DNA of 8,972 bases from DASZCR01 sp035942915. Its GTDB lineage: Bacteria > Acidobacteriota > Blastocatellia > Pyrinomonadales > Pyrinomonadaceae. The DNA lies in NCBI GenBank assembly GCA_035942915.1, contig DASZCR010000036.1, forward strand, positions 1 through 8,972, given 5' to 3'. Shown here one piece after another: positions 1 through 4,836 of this stretch. The position numbers and the translations under genes were made by a program. The stretch's first letter is position 1. Each line of letters starts with the position of its first letter. A model generated the notes under the pieces. It was not told the DNA's origin, did not search any database, and saw only the letters and a program-made list of their open reading frames with translations.

Positions 1-79
1 TGGCTCCGACCTCGACGGCGTGAAGACGGGTCTGCGCGATGGCGTCTGCGACCCGAACCGCAAGGACGTGCCGCCGGGC
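1..79 (+). repeat. Left arm of 79-bp perfect inverted repeat (copy of 523-601)
   Basis: Bases 1-79 are identical, without mismatch, to the reverse complement of 523-601. Identity stops at base 80 (A here; T would be required). The left limit is unknown because the arm begins at base 1. Read on the minus strand, it replaces the expected continuation of the multicopper oxidase with an antisense translation of the oxidase's own residues 529-554. Both arms contain GCCCGGCGG at the junction side, and the minus-strand sequence just before the junction already runs into that motif. This fits template switching or a graph join at a short shared word. Confidence 0.97.
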
Positions 80-2184
80 AACGGCACGATGGCCGGAATC
101 GGAGTGCCGCGTTTGATTTCGGCGTCGGGCAGAGCGCGCGCACCTTGCGCCGGGCGACCGCTGCGGTCGAGCACCGTGCCCTCCTCGAACACATCATGGA
201 CGCGCCACAGTCCCCACATGCCTTGCGCGAAGTGTGGATAGAAGTGGCAATGGAAGATGGAGTCGCCCGGCGTCAGGTTGCGGTTGCCGCCGCCGCCGTG
301 TGAGATTTCGAGGTTGAAACCAGCGCCCGGCCCGATGGCCTGACTGTCGTTATAGGTCGAACCGTCGCCATCGGCCGACTTAATCCACTGATGCGCGTGA
401 AGGTGATGGATGTGATGCTCCTTCGGCCCGGCGTGCAGGACGCGCATCTTTGTGTGGTCGTTCAGGTAACTGTGGTGAACGTTCGACGGGTCGGCCGGGT
501 AGAAAGCCTTCGTCGCCTTGTAGCCCGGCGGCACGTCCTTGCGGTTCGGGTCGCAGACGCCATCGCGCAGACCCGTCTTCACGCCGTCGAGGTCGGAGCC
601 AATCTTGCACGGCGGCAGGCCGACGATGTTATCGCGCAGAGAGTTGGCCGGGCGGTCAACGACCATCGCCGGGTCGCCCACAGCCCACGAAGAGAGGAAG
701 AACTCCTCGAACAAGCACTCGTCGCATCCGGCCATCGGGCCGACGCCGATGCGGTTGGCGAGAATCTCTGCGCCGATGCCTCCCGTGCCGTAGTTGATGG
801 CGAACGCGTCGCGGCCTCCGTGCAGCGTGTCGGCGAGTCCTCCGGGGCCGTCCTGCTCGAACTGCGGGAAGGCTTGGACGGCTCCGATTTCGTCGTGATA
901 GATGATGGTGAACTCGCGGAACGGCCAATCGCGGTTGGGCGAGACGGCAACCGGCGGATACGGGTTCGGCGTAATCTTGCCGCGTCGCGCGCCGCCGCCT
1001 TCGCCGCTGTTGGCGATGATGGCGTTGAGGTCGGAGTGGACGATGACGCGGTTGCGGTTCATGATTTTGAGGATGGGCTGGAACGCGTAGCGATGCCACC
1101 AGGGATAGACCGCATCGTAGTTGATGTCGGGCTGACCACCCGGCAGACGCTTAATCGTGCCGTCGGCTTTGCGCCTCACGGCGAGACGCAGTTCCTCGTT
1201 CGACAGTTGGCTGCGATACCACTCGGTGTTCCTCGGTTCGACGTTGACCGCGCCGAAGAGGCCGGGCGGAATCTGTCCGCCGTCGCCCTCGCCCGTCGTC
1301 GTCGCCGCCGTCGAATAGAGCAGGTGCGTGCCCTCGCGCATCTTGGCATCGGCGTAGAGTGTGTAAGTGATTCTCTCGCCGGGGCGGACAAGCCCGTTCG
1401 GGACGGGCTGGTTGCGCCCGACGTTTGAGCCGTCGTCGCGGATGCTGTTGACGAGTTGCAGCCCTGTGACGTGAATCGAGGCGGTGCGCGTCGCGGGTTG
1501 CTCCTCGTCGCGCGGCGTCGGGTTGAGCAGGTTCTGGAAGTCTATCTGAAGACAGTCGCCGACGTTCATGCGTAGCACGAGCGGGCGCGGGCGCTTGTCT
1601 GCGCGCAGCCTGACGCGACCCGGTCGCAACGTCGTGCCGCCGTCGGTCGGGACGACGTTATGCCGGAGCGCGAAAATCATGCCTTGTGGCTGCACCGCGC
1701 CGAGCCGATTCCAGAAGAAGATTTGGTCGAGCGCCACGACATGCGCCTTAATCACACGCTCGCACGGCGTGACTGCGCCGGAGGGCGCGCTGGTCTCATA
1801 GTTGATGGTGGCAGGCTGCGTCTCATCGACGAATCCGGAGTTGGTATCCTTTCTGTATTGCGTCGAACTGAAGGCGAAGTCCTGTTCGGTTTCAGGAGCC
1901 GATTGCTGCTCCTGCGCCGGGTCGTCTCGCAAGGCCGTGTCCTCGGCCGTCGGTTCGCTCTCGCCGAGGTCGTCTTCGACCTCCACGTTCTCTTCGGGCG
2001 TGGGCGTCGGCGTGGCGAGCGTGGTCGGAGTGGTCTCGGACGAAGTGGTCTGTCCTGTCCGAGTCGGCTCGCCGTCGGTCGCGGCGCGCGCCGCCGGTGT
2101 TGATGAAAGCACGGCGCAGAGTGCGACAGCGAAGAGCAGGATGGTCAGCGGAAGGTTTTTTAGAGCATTAAGCGTAGCAGGCAT
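1..2184 (-). CDS. Secreted large multicopper oxidase, manganese-oxidase (MnxG)-like; 3' end outside window
   Basis: The reading frame is open for 728 codons from ATG at 2184 to the window edge, with no stop. The start is supported by an AGGGGG Shine-Dalgarno-like run 6 nt upstream and a signal peptide (hydrophobic core at residues ~11-27, cleavage near ARA at ~33). Residues ~34-100 form an acidic Thr/Pro/Glu-rich linker, then cupredoxin-like domains follow. Copper motifs are clear in the second half: HIHHLHAH at 591-598 matches the type 1/2/3 motif HPxHLHGH. HCH at 645-647 with H651 and M656 matches HCHxxxHxxxxM, giving the type 1 Cys (C646), axial Met and type 3 His. The equivalents of the N-terminal HxH motifs are degenerate (single His at 238 and 287). 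The family oxidises metals or organics outside the cytoplasm using O2. A manganese-oxidase-like role is inferred from the motif context HFAQGMWGLWRVHD and from size; other substrates are possible. Residues after ~701 come from the inverted repeat at 1-79 and are probably not native. Confidence 0.85.
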   Translation of the reverse strand, partial: MPATLNALKNLPLTILLFAVALCAVLSSTPAARAATDGEPTRTGQTTSSETTPTTLATPTPTPEENVEVEDDLGESEPTAEDTALRDDPAQEQQSAPETEQDFAFSSTQYRKDTNSGFVDETQPATINYETSAPSGAVTPCERVIKAHVVALDQIFFWNRLGAVQPQGMIFALRHNVVPTDGGTTLRPGRVRLRADKRPRPLVLRMNVGDCLQIDFQNLLNPTPRDEEQPATRTASIHVTGLQLVNSIRDDGSNVGRNQPVPNGLVRPGERITYTLYADAKMREGTHLLYSTAATTTGEGDGGQIPPGLFGAVNVEPRNTEWYRSQLSNEELRLAVRRKADGTIKRLPGGQPDINYDAVYPWWHRYAFQPILKIMNRNRVIVHSDLNAIIANSGEGGGARRGKITPNPYPPVAVSPNRDWPFREFTIIYHDEIGAVQAFPQFEQDGPGGLADTLHGGRDAFAINYGTGGIGAEILANRIGVGPMAGCDECLFEEFFLSSWAVGDPAMVVDRPANSLRDNIVGLPPCKIGSDLDGVKTGLRDGVCDPNRKDVPPGYKATKAFYPADPSNVHHSYLNDHTKMRVLHAGPKEHHIHHLHAHQWIKSADGDGSTYNDSQAIGPGAGFNLEISHGGGGNRNLTPGDSIFHCHFYPHFAQGMWGLWRVHDVFEEGTVLDRSGRPAQGARALPDAEIKRGTPIPAIVPLPGGTSLRFGSQTPSRRPVFTPSRSEP
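523..601 (-). repeat. Right arm of 79-bp perfect inverted repeat, inside oxidase CDS
   Basis: This is the likely original copy. It encodes oxidase residues 529-554 in the correct frame (starts GSDLDGVKTG, ends KDVPPG), and the protein reads smoothly on both sides. The arms are separated by 443 bases (80-522). Confidence 0.97.
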
Positions 2185-2306
2185 ATTCAACCCCCTGAGT
2201 GGTGAAAAGGGCATACACTACGGTGACTGTTTTGCTTTGCGTCCGGCGGGGGCGTGTAACGCGTACACTTCGCGGGGCGAGCCATTAGCGCGCGGCGGCG
2301 ACGACA

Positions 2307-2335
2307 CTTCCGCGCGCTCAGCGAGCGCGCAGAAG
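2307..2335 (-). promoter_or_regulatory. Very stable GC hairpin in oxidase leader
   Basis: The perfect 8-bp stem GCGCGCTC/GAGCGCGC (2312-2319 with 2323-2330, loop AGC) extends by CTTC/GAAG (2307-2310 with 2332-2335) across one mismatch, giving 12 pairs out of 13. It lies about 120-150 bases upstream of the oxidase start. No T-tract follows on either strand, so it is not an intrinsic terminator. It could be an RNA structure in the leader or a REP-like palindrome. Confidence 0.5.
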
Positions 2336-2458
2336 GCGCATCCTGTGCGCGCCGACAGGAGTTTCTCTACGCAGAGGCCATGCTGTGGCGTAGTTGCCCG
2401 TGAAGAGTTGTGAGTCGATGAAAGTTTTGAGTCGATGAAGGACGAGCGCACACGACAT
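2318..2458 (-). CDS. Possible 46-codon leader ORF upstream of the oxidase
   Basis: ATG at 2458 is preceded by AAGGAG (2469-2474 on the opposite strand) with a rather long 10-nt spacing. The frame stops with TGA at 2320-2318, inside the GC hairpin at 2307-2335. The AAGGAG overlaps one arm of the 2471-2485 palindrome, so folding could mask it. The product would start MSCALVLHRL and is not recognisable. The composition is unremarkable and chance is a real possibility; the entry is kept only because of the ribosome site and the position of the stop in the hairpin. Confidence 0.13.
   Translation of the reverse strand: MSCALVLHRLKTFIDSQLFTGNYATAWPLRRETPVGAHRMRLLRAR
2407..2439. repeat. Tandem 17-nt direct repeat (two copies)
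   Basis: A 16-base unit at 2407-2422 recurs at 2424-2439 with one difference; the 12-base core TGAGTCGATGAA is identical (2411-2422 and 2428-2439). The 17-base period is somewhat less than two helical turns. It lies ~225-255 bases upstream of the oxidase start, so it could be a paired protein-binding site, but no known operator is recognised. Confidence 0.5.
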
Positions 2459-2470
2459 GAGAGAGCGACT

Positions 2471-2485
2471 CCTTAGAGACTAAGG
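2471..2485. promoter_or_regulatory. Perfect palindrome CCTTAG-AGA-CTAAGG, possible operator
   Basis: A 6-bp perfect dyad with a 3-base centre, about 290 bases upstream of the oxidase start codon. Its size and symmetry would suit a dimeric regulator site. On the minus-strand transcript it would form a small hairpin covering the AAGGAG of the possible leader ORF. No regulator family can be assigned from the sequence. Confidence 0.3.
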
Positions 2486-2570
2486 TTATTTCCACACCAT
2501 TCGCTACGCTCTGCAAGGGTAGGGTCGGCTACACCTTCGGCGCAGCGATACGAGAGAGGTTGTTTCTGAT

Positions 2571-2723
2571 AAAAACCCGGTCGATTGCTTGCAGGCATTG
2601 ACAGGGTTCGGCTCTATCTCAAATCGGTTAAGACGGAAGCCAATAATCATCTGAGGACTCGCGTGAATACGAGTGTCGCAGACGGTGATTAGAGGCAGAG
2701 AGGCGAAAACTTGGCTTAGGGGA
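2571..2723 (-). ncRNA. Candidate structured small RNA or 5' leader
   Basis: The predicted start (~2723) is seven bases downstream of the -10 box at 2730-2735. The transcript would then fold into a nested stem: 2711-2717 with 2637-2643 (7 bp), 2686-2690 with 2645-2649 (5 bp), 2679-2682 with 2650-2653 (4 bp) and 2670-2674 with 2657-2661 (5 bp), leaving an 8-base loop. A second, weaker hairpin (AACCC at 2604-2608 with GGGTT at 2574-2578, plus GTC/GAC inside) ends in five T residues, a possible terminator. That gives a ~150-nt RNA. It matches no class I know (not tmRNA, RNase P RNA or SRP RNA by motif). If the terminator is leaky, the same RNA is the start of a ~540-nt oxidase leader. Boundaries are inferred. 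Confidence 0.35.
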
Positions 2724-2729
2724 TGGCAC

Positions 2730-2769
2730 ATGATACTCCTGCCGATGTTCGTGTCAAGGGTATTTTTTT
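2730..2769 (-). promoter_or_regulatory. Sigma70-type promoter with upstream A-tract
   Basis: On the minus strand a perfect -35 TTGACA (2757-2752) is followed after 16 bases by TATCAT (2735-2730), 5 of 6 matches to the -10 consensus. An A-rich run (2769-2762) lies just upstream of the -35, like an UP element. AAGGG/CCCTT arms (2756-2760, 2770-2774) flank that tract and overlap the -35, so a regulator could also act here. It points towards the oxidase, whose start is ~540 bases downstream, with the candidate structured RNA immediately after it. Confidence 0.6.
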
Positions 2770-3045
2770 CCCTTCGCAAAACTCGCCATCAACAAACAGG
2801 CGGCTCAACGCGTGCGCAGATAATCTATGTCAGCGACGCGCATGAGTGCGGCGACGGACGCCGCTCGCGGTGCTTGCGCTGTCTGACCTGCTCGCTTCGT
2901 CAACCGGCGACCGGGAGGAAAACCGCTCTCCTTGCTTTTTAAAAGCCGGTAAGCTTAAATACCGCGCACTAAGAACAAGGCAGCAGCCGCATCGCAGCGT
3001 GTCTCCCGCAACGCCGTCGGCCGCCGCCCTCTCTCTATCTAACTA

Positions 3046-4830
3046 ATGCCACACAGCACGACGCAGATTAGGCCGGGACGAGTCGCGGGTTACCTCTGGC
3101 TCGTGCTGCTCGCGCTCGTCCTTCTGCTCTCGGCGCGCAACGCCTATCGCATCGCGCTCTCGGTCGAAGAATACCCATACGCCTGCGACTCTTTCGGCTA
3201 CTTAGAGATGGCAAAGCAGATGCGCGAGGCCGGACTGAGCGCCCCTGCACACGCCTTTCACATCGAGTCCGAACAGACGCGCCTGCTCGTCGAACTGATG
3301 CGCTCGCGTGGTCTTCCACAGACGGTCTGGAACAACCTCGTCGCGCCGCACGCGCACCACTACTTTCCGCAGGCAGACCGCGTCGGCGTGCAATATCCGC
3401 CGGGCACGAGCGCCGCGCTCGCGCTCTTCGACGAAGGTCGCGCCGTCTACGGACTGAATCGCGCGGTGGTCTGGACGCTGACGCTCGCCGGTCTCGCGGC
3501 GCTCATCTTCGCGGCGGTGAAACGGGCGTGGGGTTCGGCCGCGCTCGTCGTGCTCGGTGTGCATACGGGCTTCGAGATTTTGGCTCGCGTCGGGGCGGTC
3601 AGTTTCTCGATTAACGTCGTCTTCGTGCCCCTGCTGTTGGCCTGCCTGCTCTCGCTCGTCGCGCTCAGGATGCGAGCCGGCAGTAGACGGCTGCTCGAAT
3701 CTCTCGCGGTCTTCGGCGCGGGGTTCTGCATGGGTCTGGCGACGCTCGTCCGTCATCCGTCAGTCTTCATGACTCCCGCGTTTGTCATCCTGCTCTGGCG
3801 CGGCGTCGGACGCGGCGGGCGGGGCGGTCGTCTGCGCGAAGTCTGGCGCGGCGTGCCCGTGCTCTTTCTCGTCGGCCTCGCGCTCGGCGGGCTGCTGCCG
3901 ATTTTCATCCACCAACAACTGACGGCGGGCGCGTGGTACGTCTCGACCTATAGCCCAAGCGTGAGCGTCAACCTGCCGACGCTCGAAATCCTGAGACACA
4001 ATCTCTCATACTATTTCGGCGAACCCGGCTGGCAGAATGAAGACAACTGGGTGCTGCCCGTCGTCGCACTCGGCTTCGCGGGCGCGGTCGCCTTCGACCG
4101 TCTGCGTCGTCGCCCCGGCGCGCAGGAAGCGCCCGCGCTCAGTTGGAAGCGGCTCGCGCTCGCGGCCTTCGCGCTCTACGCCGTCCCAACCGCCTACTTC
4201 CTGACGCAGAAGATGACGGGGTTGCACTACCTGATGGCGCAGACCTTCGGCCTCGTCGTGCTCGCAGGCTTCGGCGCGCTCGCCATCGAGAGCGCACGCA
4301 CGAGGCAGGAAGAGGGCGGCGTGCGCCTCGGCGGGGCGCGACTGGCGTCGGCCACGCTCGCCTTCGTGCTCGCACTCGCGCCCGGCGCGGTCGTCCTGCG
4401 TCGCGCGTGGACGGCGCGTGAGAAAGCGCCCCAGACGGCTCCCGCGCAACCGTTGGCTCATCAACCCGTCGTGCTCCCGCCGGAGTTGGCCGACGAACGC
4501 GCGTGGGTCTATGCAGACCTGCTCACGGGAACCATCTGGTACTACGCGCGCAAGCCCGCCTTCCGCATCCACTTCGGCCATAGCGCAGAGGCACGCGCGC
4601 TCGTCTATCGCTTCGCGCACGAGCGCGGCGAACCGCAGTACATCATCCGCGATAACGAAGGCTTGAAACCTCTGATGGACGAAATCGAAAGGCTCGGCGG
4701 CACGTTCGAGCGACGCGGACAGGTCGAGGGTCAGGACTACTTTCTGATTCGCTGGCCGGAGACCGGGCCGCGCACGTCGGCGGCGGCGACGAACCCCATT
4801 GACGCGCCCTCTCAACAGAATCCGTCCTGA
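3046..4830 (+). CDS. Polytopic membrane protein, GT-C-type glycosyltransferase-like (GT39/ArnT-like)
   Basis: A 594-residue protein with a cytoplasmic start, a first membrane helix at ~14-34 and then a long extracytoplasmic loop (~40-135). That loop carries acidic D48 in ACDSFGYL and the motif QYPPG at 116-120, both typical of the first loop of GT-C enzymes, where an acidic residue acts in catalysis and YPP(G/L) is a family signature. Roughly eight to ten further hydrophobic segments follow up to about residue 455, then a ~120-residue soluble C-terminal part, probably extracytoplasmic. GT-C enzymes move sugars from polyprenyl-phosphate donors to lipids, glycans or proteins outside the inner membrane; donor and acceptor cannot be told here. 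ATG 3046 is the first start after an in-frame TAA at 3040-3042, and there is no clear Shine-Dalgarno. Only six bases separate it from the next gene, so the two are likely co-transcribed. Membrane GT-C class is fairly sure; exact function unknown. Confidence 0.75.
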   Translation: MPHSTTQIRPGRVAGYLWLVLLALVLLLSARNAYRIALSVEEYPYACDSFGYLEMAKQMREAGLSAPAHAFHIESEQTRLLVELMRSRGLPQTVWNNLVAPHAHHYFPQADRVGVQYPPGTSAALALFDEGRAVYGLNRAVVWTLTLAGLAALIFAAVKRAWGSAALVVLGVHTGFEILARVGAVSFSINVVFVPLLLACLLSLVALRMRAGSRRLLESLAVFGAGFCMGLATLVRHPSVFMTPAFVILLWRGVGRGGRGGRLREVWRGVPVLFLVGLALGGLLPIFIHQQLTAGAWYVSTYSPSVSVNLPTLEILRHNLSYYFGEPGWQNEDNWVLPVVALGFAGAVAFDRLRRRPGAQEAPALSWKRLALAAFALYAVPTAYFLTQKMTGLHYLMAQTFGLVVLAGFGALAIESARTRQEEGGVRLGGARLASATLAFVLALAPGAVVLRRAWTAREKAPQTAPAQPLAHQPVVLPPELADERAWVYADLLTGTIWYYARKPAFRIHFGHSAEARALVYRFAHERGEPQYIIRDNEGLKPLMDEIERLGGTFERRGQVEGQDYFLIRWPETGPRTSAAATNPIDAPSQQNPS

Positions 4831-4836
4831 CGCAAG

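Larger units (their letters stand above)
2185..3045. other. 861-base divergent intergenic region, regulatory, no convincing protein gene
   Basis: The region separates the minus-strand oxidase from the plus-strand membrane protein genes. Its middle part (about 2480-2830) is visibly richer in A/T than the flanking genes. It contains the promoter, candidate RNA, palindrome, tandem repeat and hairpin listed separately. On the oxidase-distal side there are further dyads: ACCGGC at 2903-2908 pairs with GCCGGT at 2945-2950, enclosing the 13-base palindrome GCTTTTTAAAAGC at 2934-2946, and TAAGCTTA lies at 2950-2957. The best plus-strand promoter guess for the 3046 gene is TTGCTT at 2933 with TTAAAT at 2955 (16-nt spacer), which is weak. 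Reading frames of 66-91 codons here look non-coding: odd composition, no ribosome site and no recognisable motif. Confidence 0.7.

Noticed and set aside
391..1428. 345-codon plus-strand open frame
   Set aside because: It is antisense to the multicopper oxidase, which shows a signal peptide and copper motifs. The frame is Arg/Val/Ala-rich and reflects the GC-biased third positions of the real gene.
2307..2335. Hairpin as an intrinsic terminator
   Set aside because: No T-tract follows the stem on either strand.
2218..2451. 77-codon minus-strand frame before the oxidase
   Set aside because: It overlaps the oxidase leader hairpin, shows no family likeness, and its start has no Shine-Dalgarno.
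2504..2779. 91-codon minus-strand frame with TTG start
   Set aside because: It overlaps the -35/-10 promoter and the nested stem, starts upstream of the predicted transcript, and shows no motif.
2185..3045. CRISPR array, insertion sequence or tRNA in the long intergenic region
   Set aside because: There are only two copies of a 16-17 nt repeat, no spaced repeat series, no transposase fragment or terminal inverted repeats, and no cloverleaf.
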